64,000 nucleotides of DNA, taken from positions 1-64,000 of the forward strand of contig NZ_JAJSDX010000005.1 in assembly GCF_021272205.1 (NCBI RefSeq), written 5' to 3'. Under the pieces are notes generated by a model. The model ran no database searches. It was not told the DNA's origin and saw nothing but the letters and a program-made list of their open reading frames with translations. Position 1 is the first letter of the stretch. The number at the start of each line of letters is the position of its first letter. This document shows positions 33,363 to 41,722 of the stretch, piece after piece. Both the position numbers and the translations under genes were made by a program. The stretch is from Pantoea sp. Mb-10 (GTDB lineage Bacteria > Pseudomonadota > Gammaproteobacteria > Enterobacterales > Enterobacteriaceae).

Positions 33363-34154
33363 TCAGCGCCGCCGTAACCGGGGGAAACGCGCATGCATGC
33401 GTAAACTGCGCACGTTGATCACCGCGATCGCGGTGCCGATGACCACCAGCGACGCGCCCAGCAATTTAAAACTGTTCATGCTGTCACCCAGCACCAGCAC
33501 CCCCATCAGCACCGCCAGCACCGGCGTCAACAGCGAATAGGGCATGATCAAATTGACGTTGTACTTCTTCAACAGCCAGTACCACAGCGTATAAGCCACA
33601 ATCGACGAGGCGATGGCGCTGTAGAGAATACCGAACCAGCCACGCCAGCCTGCGTGGCTTAACGCGAAGAACTGCTGTGACTCGGTGAGCCAGGAGGCGG
33701 TACCCACGATGGGCACCGCAAGGAAGGAGATCCAACCGGTCAGCGTCAGCGGTTTGATCGGCGGCGACTTTTTCACAATCATATTGCTTATCGCCCAGCC
33801 GAATGCGCTGCACAGCAGTATGCACAGCACCCACCACGCGGGAATAGTGGGGCTGCCAGAGAGCACCGCCACGCCGCTGAGGGAAATCGCAATGCCTACC
33901 AGCTGAATCAGGCGCAGCTTCTCTTTGAGTACCACCATCGCCAGCAGCATGGCAATTGGGGTGCCGAGCTGGACCACGATCGCACCCGTACCCGCGTCGG
34001 TATAGCGCATGCCCACAAACAGCAGGGAGAAGTGCATAAAGCCAAAGGTAAAAGCCAGCGTCAGCAGCTCCAGCAAGCCCCACTTCACCGCCACGTTATT
34101 GAACGCCCAGATCGACACCACCATCAAAATTAAAAAAAAATGCCGCAACGCCAC
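33363..34154 (-). CDS. EamA/DMT-family transporter
   Basis: The 263-residue protein from GTG 34154 has ten helices in two EamA halves: LLELLTLAFTFGFMHFSLLF, GAIVVQLGTPIAMLLAMVVLKE, GWISFLAVPIVG, SSIVAYTLWYWLLKKYN, and YSLLTPVLAVLMGVLVLGD. The start is uncertain; a further in-frame Met lies upstream at 34202 but lacks a ribosome site. Drug/metabolite transporters export amino acids or other metabolites from the inner membrane. A run of nine A (plus strand 34132-34140) falls in the coding start and could slip. Confidence 0.82.
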   Translation of the reverse strand: MALRHFFLILMVVSIWAFNNVAVKWGLLELLTLAFTFGFMHFSLLFVGMRYTDAGTGAIVVQLGTPIAMLLAMVVLKEKLRLIQLVGIAISLSGVAVLSGSPTIPAWWVLCILLCSAFGWAISNMIVKKSPPIKPLTLTGWISFLAVPIVGTASWLTESQQFFALSHAGWRGWFGILYSAIASSIVAYTLWYWLLKKYNVNLIMPYSLLTPVLAVLMGVLVLGDSMNSFKLLGASLVVIGTAIAVINVRSLRMHARFPRLRRR

Positions 34155-34339
34155 AATATCACCCTGCCTTGCCAAAGAAATGTCACGCTCTAATGATGGC
34201 ACGAAGCGCCACGTTTCTGTGATGGATGCCAGCCTTTTTTTAGCATGCGCAGAGACTTAGTACGCAAAATTTCGCGACAGTGCGCGCAATCGGTGCCAGA
34301 GTAATAAAATCCAACCGAGGCTAAAAGGACCGATTTCGC

Positions 34340-35047
34340 ATGACCCATTCCCACGCATTACCCCTTGCGCTGATTCAACTGGACGTGCCGCCGCCGGAGG
34401 TGGTGAAGCAGGTGGGCGAGCAGCCCGCGTGGTTTATTGCGGCGCTCAAACTGCAGCCCGCGGACTATGTCATTGTCCGGCCCCATCTTGGCGAGCCGCT
34501 GCCCGATTTCGAGCAGATCAGCGGCGCGATCCTGAGCGGCTCGTGGGCGATGGTCACCGATCGGCCTGAATGGAGTGAACGCACGGCAGCATGGATACGC
34601 GATGCCGTCGGTGCGTCATTGCCGCTGTTGGGCGTCTGCTACGGACATCAGTTGATGGCGCATGCGCTAGGCGGTGAAGTGGGCGATAACCCGCACGGTT
34701 GGGAAGGGGGATTGAAAACAGTGACGCAAAACGTGCATGACGACCCTTGGCTGACGCAGCTCCCTGCGACGTTCCCGGCGTGGCTGTCGCATCGCCAGTC
34801 GGTGCTTATCCCGCCGCCGCACGCAAAGGTACTGGCGCACTCAGCGCAGGAAAGCTGCCAGATTATTCGCTACGCGCCGCAGGCGATATCCCTGCAGTTC
34901 CATCCGGAATTTACCCACGCCATCGTCTGTGCCTGCCAGTCTGACGAGCAGGAGAAACCCGTCGATATGCCCGGTAAAGATTGGCCGCGTGAACTGCTCG
35001 AGCGCTTTTGGCAGCAAACGCGGGCGCGCTGCGATCAGGGCAAATAG
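34340..35047 (+). CDS. Class I glutamine amidotransferase-like protein
   Basis: The 235-residue protein shows GATase type 1 features: LLGVCYGHQLMAHALGG (nucleophile Cys in GVCYG), SHRQSV and LQFHPEFTHAIV (catalytic His, Glu). It resembles stand-alone GuaA-like domains (the YfeJ/YnbD-type group) that hydrolyse glutamine or gamma-glutamyl substrates without a synthetase partner here. ATG 34340 is the first plausible start. It overlaps the converging methyltransferase by 13 bases. Confidence 0.85.
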   Translation: MTHSHALPLALIQLDVPPPEVVKQVGEQPAWFIAALKLQPADYVIVRPHLGEPLPDFEQISGAILSGSWAMVTDRPEWSERTAAWIRDAVGASLPLLGVCYGHQLMAHALGGEVGDNPHGWEGGLKTVTQNVHDDPWLTQLPATFPAWLSHRQSVLIPPPHAKVLAHSAQESCQIIRYAPQAISLQFHPEFTHAIVCACQSDEQEKPVDMPGKDWPRELLERFWQQTRARCDQGK

Positions 35048-35598
35048 TGGCGGGTGCAGCGGTACACCCACGCTGGCGGTACATTTTTTAGTACCCGCTG
35101 ACGCTGCCAGGTAAAGTAGCGCGACAGCAACGGCTGCGTCAGCGACGTGTATTGAAACTGCACAAACACACCCTGCGGACTCAATGCATCATGCACGGCG
35201 TGCAGAATCGCCTCGCGCGTCTCCGGCGGCAGTGACAGCAGCGGCAAGCCTGAGAACACGGCATCGTAGTGCCCTGACAGGTATTCCGCTGAACAGGCGC
35301 GGATCTGCATGCGCGGATCGTGCAGCGCCTGCAGGTTCGTTACCAGCTCGGGACAAATCTCAAACACCTCTAACTGCGCCTGCGGGGCCATATTTGCCAG
35401 CAGGTGACGCGTGAGCACACCGTCGCCGGCACCCAATTCGGCGATGCGCAGACTCTGATCCCAGTCGACGGCGCGGCACATGGTGCGGCAGAGCGCGGCG
35501 GAGGAGGGCGTGATGCTGCCCATTTTGCGCGGATTGCGGATGAACTGCTGCACAAAAGTCGCCTTCTCGCGCATTAACGTCAGAGCTGAAGCCAACAT
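35035..35598 (-). CDS. Class I SAM-dependent methyltransferase (phospholipid methyltransferase-like)
   Basis: The 187-residue protein contains motif I IAELGAGDGVLTRHLL, an acidic residue after FEI in LEVFEICPELVTNL, and post-motifs YDAVFSGLPLLSLP and QGVFVQFQYTSLTQPLLSRYF. The front segment FVQQFIRNPRKMGSITPSS is characteristic of the PmtA/phospholipid N-methyltransferase group (rRNA-adenine-dimethylase-like). Its substrate is uncertain. The gene is single and converges on the amidotransferase. Confidence 0.82.
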   Translation of the reverse strand: MLASALTLMREKATFVQQFIRNPRKMGSITPSSAALCRTMCRAVDWDQSLRIAELGAGDGVLTRHLLANMAPQAQLEVFEICPELVTNLQALHDPRMQIRACSAEYLSGHYDAVFSGLPLLSLPPETREAILHAVHDALSPQGVFVQFQYTSLTQPLLSRYFTWQRQRVLKNVPPAWVYRCTRHYLP

Positions 35599-35889
35599 CT
35601 TTCTCTCCTGATTAGGGTTCTGCTTGATATTGACCGCATATCACGCTCAGGTTCCGCTTTTTCTCGGGATTATGGGAAGAATTAGGAATTTTCTGGAGCG
35701 AGGTGCTAAAAGCTCGTCCGCGAGGGCCATGGTGCGCTCCCCGCGTTGCCGCGCTGTCCCGCGCCAGATTTCTTCCGGCGCGGTCACAGTTTCCCGCATG
35801 GCGATCTGACAGGCTGGCAATGATCTCTCAGTGTTAATAACACGTTTGAACTTTGTTAATCGCACACCACTGCCGCAAGGAGATAGATC

Positions 35890-37410
35890 ATGCGTTACGC
35901 TGCCCCCGGAGAACAGGATTCTCTTATTACGCTGAAATCACGTTATGGAAACTACATCAACGGCGAATTTGTCGCCCCGACGCAGGGCCATTATTTCACC
36001 AACACCAGCCCGGTCAACGGCACGCCCATCGGCGAATTTCCGCGTTCGGACCGCAGCGATATCGACAAGGCGGTGGCCGCCGCCCACGCCGCAGCGGAAG
36101 CGTGGGGAAAAACATCGCCGCAGGCACGCTCGCTGGTGCTGTTAAAAATTGCCGATCGGCTGGAGGCCAATCTCGAATACATGGCGGTGAATGAAACCTG
36201 GGATAACGGTAAGCCGGTGCGCGAAACGCTGGCCGCCGATTTGCCGCTGGCGGTGGACCACTTCCGCTATTTTGCTGGCTGCGTGCGTGCGCAGGAAGGC
36301 AGTGCGGCGGAAATCGATGAGTTCACCGCCGCCTACCATTTTCACGAACCGCTTGGCGTAGTGGGGCAGATCATTCCCTGGAACTTTCCGCTGCTGATGG
36401 CGGCGTGGAAATTGGCCCCGGCGTTGGGCGCGGGCAACTGCGTGGTGTTAAAACCGGCTGAGCAAACGCCGCTTTCTATCACGCTCTTTATGGAACTGAT
36501 TGGCGATCTGGTGCCGCCGGGCGTGATCAACGTAGTGCACGGTTACGGGAAGGAAGCGGGTGAGGCGCTGGCCTCGCACCCCGGCATCGCCAAAATCGCC
36601 TTTACTGGCTCCACCGCCACCGGCGGACATATTTTGGAGCTGGCGGCGAAAAGCCTGATTCCTTCCACGGTGGAGCTGGGCGGCAAATCCCCCAACATTT
36701 TCTTCGAAGACATTATGCAGGCGGAAGCGAGCTTTATTGAAAAAGCGGCCGAGGGCGTGGTACTGGGCTTTTTGAATCAAGGCGAAGTCTGCACGTGCCC
36801 CTCACGCGCGCTGGTGCAGGAGTCGATCTTTGAGCCGTTTATGGCAGCGGTAATGAAGCGCATTCAAACCATCAAGCGCGGCGATCCGCTGGATACCGAC
36901 ACCATGATTGGTGCCCAAGCGTCGCAGCAGCAGTTCGATAAAATTCTTTCCTATCTGGAGATTGCCCAGCAGGAGGGCGCGCAAGTGCTGCACGGCGGCA
37001 GCGTGGAACACGTCGGTGAAGCCTTTAGCAGCGGGTACTACATTCAGCCTACGCTGCTAAAAGGGGATAACAGCATGCGCGTGTTCCAGGAAGAGATCTT
37101 TGGGCCGGTGGTGGGGGTGCTGACGTTTAAAGACGAAGCGGAAGCCATCGCCATCGCCAATGACTCGATCTACGGGCTGGGGGCGGGCGTCTGGACGCGT
37201 GACATCAACCGGGCCTACCGCGTGGGCCGGGCGATTAAGGCGGGCCGCGTCTGGACCAACTGCTATCACCTCTATCCAGCGCACGCTGCGTTTGGTGGGT
37301 ACAAGAAGTCGGGCATTGGACGTGAAACTCACAAAATGATGCTGGACCACTATCAGCAAACCAAGAACCTGCTGGTGAGCTACAGCACGCAGCCGCTGGG
37401 CTTCTTCTGA
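35890..37410 (+). CDS. NAD(P)-dependent aldehyde dehydrogenase (AldB/ExaC type)
   Basis: The 506-residue enzyme shows [23 protein letters not shown]-site [22 protein letters not shown] with the catalytic Glu, and [12 protein letters not shown] with the nucleophile Cys. E. coli AldB has the same size and closely similar segments ([13 protein letters not shown], [16 protein letters not shown]). It oxidises acetaldehyde and related aldehydes to acids, important in ethanol or ethanolamine metabolism. AAGGAG lies eight bases before the ATG. Nothing that regulates it was recognised in the 290 bases upstream. Confidence 0.93.
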   Translation: MRYAAPGEQDSLITLKSRYGNYINGEFVAPTQGHYFTNTSPVNGTPIGEFPRSDRSDIDKAVAAAHAAAEAWGKTSPQARSLVLLKIADRLEANLEYMAVNETWDNGKPVRETLAADLPLAVDHFRYFAGCVRAQEGSAAEIDEFTAAYHFHEPLGVVGQIIPWNFPLLMAAWKLAPALGAGNCVVLKPAEQTPLSITLFMELIGDLVPPGVINVVHGYGKEAGEALASHPGIAKIAFTGSTATGGHILELAAKSLIPSTVELGGKSPNIFFEDIMQAEASFIEKAAEGVVLGFLNQGEVCTCPSRALVQESIFEPFMAAVMKRIQTIKRGDPLDTDTMIGAQASQQQFDKILSYLEIAQQEGAQVLHGGSVEHVGEAFSSGYYIQPTLLKGDNSMRVFQEEIFGPVVGVLTFKDEAEAIAIANDSIYGLGAGVWTRDINRAYRVGRAIKAGRVWTNCYHLYPAHAAFGGYKKSGIGRETHKMMLDHYQQTKNLLVSYSTQPLGFF

Positions 37411-37577
37411 TAATGCGGGCTGTCGCGCAGGCGGCAGCCCGGTGTCATCATCCTGTCACCCCTTTGTGACAGCGTGTCGCAGGTACGAAAGCGGAATATT
37501 CCGCTACATTTAAGTCTTGTCTTGTCGATAGTAAGCGTAAGCAATCGGTAATATCGTGCCCTTGTTAAGGAGAAAAC

Positions 37578-37739
37578 ATGAACACGCTATATGACAGCGT
37601 AGAGCAGGATGACGTGCTGGACGCCATTGAAGAGAATCTTATTACCGTGAATCTGCCCGACCGCCAGCCTGCCTCGCGGGTTGGCCACCACCACGACGCG
37701 GCAGAGGCAAGGTTTGATGCGTCGCGACACGGGATGTAA
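37578..37739 (+). CDS. Small acidic protein (53 aa), unknown
   Basis: ATG 37578 follows a strong AAGGAGA five bases away and the frame ends at TAA 37737-37739, then an intrinsic terminator. The product has an acidic N-terminal half (NTLYDSVEQDDVLDAIEENLI) and a His-rich stretch (GHHHDAAEARFDASRHGM). A separate transcription unit with its own signals and terminator supports a real gene. I do not recognise it; the HHH run could bind metal. Confidence 0.6.
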   Translation: MNTLYDSVEQDDVLDAIEENLITVNLPDRQPASRVGHHHDAAEARFDASRHGM

Positions 37740-37766
37740 TGTCCGCCGCTTAGCGCTCCCATAAAA

Positions 37767-37798
37767 AAATCCGCAGCCGTGACGCCGCGGATTTTTTT
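37767..37798. terminator. Bidirectional terminator after the small acidic protein gene
   Basis: ATCCGC...GCGGAT with A7 before and T8 after, between the small gene (plus) and fumA (minus). Confidence 0.85.
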
Positions 37799-37816
37799 TG
37801 CCAGAAGGCTAACGGG

Positions 37817-39460
37817 TTATTTTACGCAAGCAGCACACTGATTGTGGATCTGCTGGAAGAAGTCGTTACCTTTGTTGTCCACCAGAATAAACGCCGGGAA
37901 GTTCTCTACTTCAATTTTCCAGATCGCTTCCATGCCCAGTTCGGCATACTCCACGCACTCCAGGCTTTTGATGCTCTGCTGCGCCAGCACCGCTGCAGGG
38001 CCGCCAATGCTGCCCAGATAGAAGCCACCGTGTTTCTGACAGGCATCCGTCACCTGTTTGCTACGGTTGCCTTTGGCCAGCATCACCATGCTGCCACCGT
38101 TGGCCTGGAGCAGATCAACATACGAATCCATGCGGCCTGCGGTAGTGGGGCCCAACGAGCCGGACGCGTAACCTTCCGGGGTTTTGGCCGGACCGGCGTA
38201 GTAGACCGGATGATCCTTGATGTACTGCGGCAGCCCTTCGCCGTTATCGATGCGCTCTTTCAGCTTGGCGTGTGCAATATCACGCGCCACGATAATGGTC
38301 CCGTTCAGCGACAGACGCGTGGCCACCGGGTAAGAAGAGAGCTGCGCCAGAATCTCCGACATGGGACGGTTAAGATCAACGTGAACCACTTCACCTTCGC
38401 CCTGCTGGCGTAGCGCCTCGGGAATGTAGCGGCCGGGATTGTCTTCCAGCTTCTCGATCCAGATCCCTTCGCGGTTAATCTTGGCTTTGATGTTGCGGTC
38501 GGCGGAACAGGAAACGCCCATGCCGACCGGGCAAGAAGCCCCGTGACGCGGCAGGCGGATGACGCGAATGTCGTGCGCAAAATATTTGCCGCCAAACTGC
38601 GCGCCCAGGCCCAGCTCTTGCGAGGCTTTCAGCAGCTCTTGCTCCAGCTGGGTATCGCGGAACGCCTGGCCGTGCTCGTTGCCTTCGGTCGGCAGCGAAT
38701 CGTAATAGTGCGTGGACGCCAGCTTCACGGTTTTGAGGGTGCTTTCAGCGGAGGTGCCGCCAATCACAAAGGCAATGTGGTACGGCGGGCAGGCGGCGGT
38801 ACCCAGCGACATCATTTTGTCGATCAGGTAGTTCTTGAGCTTGGCCGGGGTGATCAGCGCTTTGGTTTCCTGATAGAGATAGGTTTTGTTGGCTGAACCG
38901 CCGCCTTTCGCGATACACAGGAATTTGTACTCGTCGCCGTCCACGCTGTAGAGATCGATTTGCGCGGGCAGGTTAGTGCCGGTGTTGACCTCTTTGTACA
39001 TATCCAGCGCGGCGTTTTGCGAATAGCGCAGGTTATCTTCGATAAAGGTTTGATAAACGCCCTCAGACAGCGCGGCTTCGTCGCCGCCGCCGGTCCAGAC
39101 GCGCTGGCCTTTTTTACCCATGATGATGGCGGTGCCGGTGTCCTGGCAGGTCGGCAGTACGCCTTTAGCGGCGATTTCCGAGTTGCGCAGGAACTGCAGG
39201 GCCACGTATTTATCGTTTTGACTGGCTTCGTCGTCGGCGAGAATGGCCGCGACCTGCGCCTGGTGCGCGGGACGCAGCATAAAAGAGGCGTCATGGAACG
39301 CCTGTTTCGCCAGCAGCGTCAGGGCTTTGGGATCGACTTTCAGCACCTCTTCGCCATCGAAGTTGGCCACAGAGACATAGTCTTGGCTCAGCAGATAGTA
39401 GTCGGTGTCATCGTCGGCGAGAGGAAAGGGATTCTGGTAGTAGAAGGGTTTGTTCGACAT
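37817..39460 (-). CDS. fumA: Class I fumarase (FumA/FumB)
   Basis: The 547-residue protein matches E. coli FumA (548) nearly throughout: [69 protein letters not shown] and [24 protein letters not shown]. The Cys ligands of the 4Fe-4S cluster lie in LPTCQD, GASCPVG and VSCSAD. It hydrates fumarate to malate, oxygen-sensitive. It follows the DASS transporter on the same strand, 166 bases apart, so dicarboxylate uptake and fumarate/malate interconversion are probably coexpressed. A hairpin (39536-39568) lies between them. Confidence 0.95.
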   Translation of the reverse strand: MSNKPFYYQNPFPLADDDTDYYLLSQDYVSVANFDGEEVLKVDPKALTLLAKQAFHDASFMLRPAHQAQVAAILADDEASQNDKYVALQFLRNSEIAAKGVLPTCQDTGTAIIMGKKGQRVWTGGGDEAALSEGVYQTFIEDNLRYSQNAALDMYKEVNTGTNLPAQIDLYSVDGDEYKFLCIAKGGGSANKTYLYQETKALITPAKLKNYLIDKMMSLGTAACPPYHIAFVIGGTSAESTLKTVKLASTHYYDSLPTEGNEHGQAFRDTQLEQELLKASQELGLGAQFGGKYFAHDIRVIRLPRHGASCPVGMGVSCSADRNIKAKINREGIWIEKLEDNPGRYIPEALRQQGEGEVVHVDLNRPMSEILAQLSSYPVATRLSLNGTIIVARDIAHAKLKERIDNGEGLPQYIKDHPVYYAGPAKTPEGYASGSLGPTTAGRMDSYVDLLQANGGSMVMLAKGNRSKQVTDACQKHGGFYLGSIGGPAAVLAQQSIKSLECVEYAELGMEAIWKIEVENFPAFILVDNKGNDFFQQIHNQCAACVK

Positions 39461-39626
39461 GTTGGCTCACTTAGCTTTCGTGTCGCACGCCGGATCGGCG
39501 GGCGTCAAATTAGGCGATCAGGTATTCGAGTTTTCTCTCGCCAGCCCTCCGCAAGGGCTGACTGGCGAGCATCATAACACTTTCACAGCGCAGCGCGGCG
39601 CCGTTTTTAACATGGAAGCAACATCA

Positions 39627-41135
39627 TCAGAACATCATTACCATCCACGGATAGGCGATGGCCATCAGCGCCACCAGGAACAGCGCGCCAAAAATCGTGC
39701 CCAGCCGCCAATAATCTTTGGTGGGCAAATAGCCGCTACCGTAATAGATGGGGCTTGGGCCGGTGCCGTAAGGGGTAATGATGCCCATGACACCCAGCGA
39801 GGTGCACATCATCAGGCAGAACACCGGCATATTAATGCCAGGAATCGAAGCCGCAATGGTCAACATGGCGGGCAGTAGCGCCGTGGTGTGCGCGGTGGTG
39901 CTGGCAAACAGATAGTGCAGCAGGTAGAACGCCACCAGCAAGACCACGGCGGAAATCTGCGGATCGTAGCCGTGCAGTAACGTTGCGCCCTCTTTACCCA
40001 GCCAGGCGATAAAGCCTACGCGGGCCAAGCCATCGGCCAGTGCCACCAGGGTGGCAAACCAGGCAAAGGTATTCCACGCCGCCTTGTTGCTGGTGATGTC
40101 GCTCCAGTTCAGCACGCCGGTCCACAGCATCAGCACAATCACCAACAGCGCAGCCATGGCGGGCTCAATCCAGGCGGTGGCGAAGATCCACATCATCAGC
40201 GCCGCCACCACAAACACCAGCAGCAGGATTTCGTTACGCGACAAGCGGCCCAGCTTCGCCAGCTCCGCGCTCGCCCAGCGCGGCACTTCATCATTGATTT
40301 TGACTTCGGGCGGATAGAGCCAGTACGCCAGCAACGGCATGGTCAGGATCAGCAGCAGGCCCAGCGGCAGGAAGGCCAGGAACCACATTCCCCAGCTGAT
40401 ATCAAACCCTACCACGCTTTTCACCAGCGCCAGTGCCAGCAGGTTCGGCGCCAGTGCCGACAGGAACATCGAGCTGGTGATACAGGCCGCGGTAATGGCT
40501 ACCCACATCAGATAAGACCCAATCTTGCGCGCGCTCGGGTCGTTGGGTTTTGAGCCATACAGCGGCGGCAGGTTGGCGATAATCGGGTAGATGGTACCGC
40601 CGCTGCGAGCGGTGTTCGAAGGCGTAAACGGCGCCAGCAGCAGGTCCGCAAACGTAATCGCGTAACCCAGCGTCAGGCTGCGCCGCCCCAAATATTTCAC
40701 CAGAATCAGCGCCAGACGGCGACCAAACTGGGTTTTGTCGTAACCGGCGGCAAACATAAAGGCTCCGAAAATCAGCCATACGGTGGAGTTGCCGAAGCCG
40801 CTCACTGCCCATTTGAATGACTGCGCCGCCGTTTTAAAAGCAGGGTCAGCCAACTCCGCCGGGCTAAACAGCAGCCACGGACTGAACAGGGCGATAACAA
40901 CGACCCCGGTCAGGCCAATCACTGCACCCGGCAGCGGTTCAAAAATCAGTCCGACGATCACGCCGACAAAGATGGCGAAGAAGTGCCAGGCGTAGGGCTC
41001 CAGCCCGGCCGGGGTAGGGACCAGCAGCAGCAGCACCGCGACGATAGCGGGCAGGCTGAGCATCAGCAGGCGGTGTTTTTTCTCCGGCGTCACCGGAGGC
41101 GCTTTAGGCGGTTCACGATGTAGTGGTGTGTTCAT
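39627..41135 (-). CDS. DASS-family dicarboxylate transporter (CitT/TtdT type)
   Basis: The 502-residue protein has about 12 hydrophobic segments and the family signatures LAPFTPSNTARSGGTIYPI (SNT substrate motif) and FASTTAHTTALLPAML with GIITPYGTGPSPIYYGSGYL (second substrate motif). It belongs with the tartrate/citrate:succinate exchangers TtdT and CitT, so it likely swaps an external dicarboxylate for succinate. It is divergent from the fumarate reductase gene across a 587-base control region, and fumA is downstream. The start at 41135 has a weak ribosome site; a TTG/Leu-codon extension of five residues is possible. Confidence 0.9.
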   Translation of the reverse strand: MNTPLHREPPKAPPVTPEKKHRLLMLSLPAIVAVLLLLVPTPAGLEPYAWHFFAIFVGVIVGLIFEPLPGAVIGLTGVVVIALFSPWLLFSPAELADPAFKTAAQSFKWAVSGFGNSTVWLIFGAFMFAAGYDKTQFGRRLALILVKYLGRRSLTLGYAITFADLLLAPFTPSNTARSGGTIYPIIANLPPLYGSKPNDPSARKIGSYLMWVAITAACITSSMFLSALAPNLLALALVKSVVGFDISWGMWFLAFLPLGLLLILTMPLLAYWLYPPEVKINDEVPRWASAELAKLGRLSRNEILLLVFVVAALMMWIFATAWIEPAMAALLVIVLMLWTGVLNWSDITSNKAAWNTFAWFATLVALADGLARVGFIAWLGKEGATLLHGYDPQISAVVLLVAFYLLHYLFASTTAHTTALLPAMLTIAASIPGINMPVFCLMMCTSLGVMGIITPYGTGPSPIYYGSGYLPTKDYWRLGTIFGALFLVALMAIAYPWMVMMF

Positions 41136-41722
41136 AGTTTTGATCTGCAAGTTAGAAAGAATGCGATGGATTGCCCCGGCTCGCTTTTGCGTTAACTCAC
41201 GCGCTACCGTAGCAAGACGAATAAACGCTTAAATACACACTGGCTTTTAAATTTTCTACGCGAATTATCTATTATTTGCTGCCGTGATGCGATTAATTAA
41301 AAACCCGGAATTGATCCAGATCAATAAAAAGCACATTTATTTTCTCACGCGGAGTTTTGTTCGGTGAGCGTAAAGCTGATTTCATTTTCGTGACAGGGGT
41401 AAGGGCCATTACAATGGGGATAAAGCCGTTTTCTTATGATAGGAGATTTTTTTATTATATTGATTTATAAATATTTTATTTGGGAGGTGAGCAGATTTTG
41501 ATTTTTGTTAATAGTAGGTTAAAATTTAACCTGGTGCGTTTTTTTATGTTTTCATTATTATTTGTTTATTTCCAGCTAAAACTTATAAAGCTAAAACAAA
41601 GCATTATTTAACTAAAGAAAGTGGTATATTAATCGCATGAAGTCGGACCACTTAAATAATTCAATTTAGCGCCGAGCTGCCAAAAGAATTAATAGGCGAT
41701 TTAACATTCTGGAGTTGAACAT
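41136..41722. promoter_or_regulatory. Divergent control region for the dicarboxylate transporter and the fumarate reductase
   Basis: A 587-base AT-rich interval between divergent genes. It holds a perfect FNR palindrome (41311-41324) and an AT-rich stretch with several hexamer-like elements (41440-41640) leading to the reductase gene. The reductase start is preceded by TGGAGTTGAAC. DcuR sites are probable given dcuSR downstream, but I did not recognise one by eye. Confidence 0.7.
41311..41324. promoter_or_regulatory. FNR binding site
   Basis: TTGATCCAGATCAA is a perfect match to the FNR consensus TTGATnnnnATCAA. It lies 177 bases before the transporter start and 399 before the reductase start, so the transporter side is the closer target. 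It predicts anaerobic control of the locus. Confidence 0.85.
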
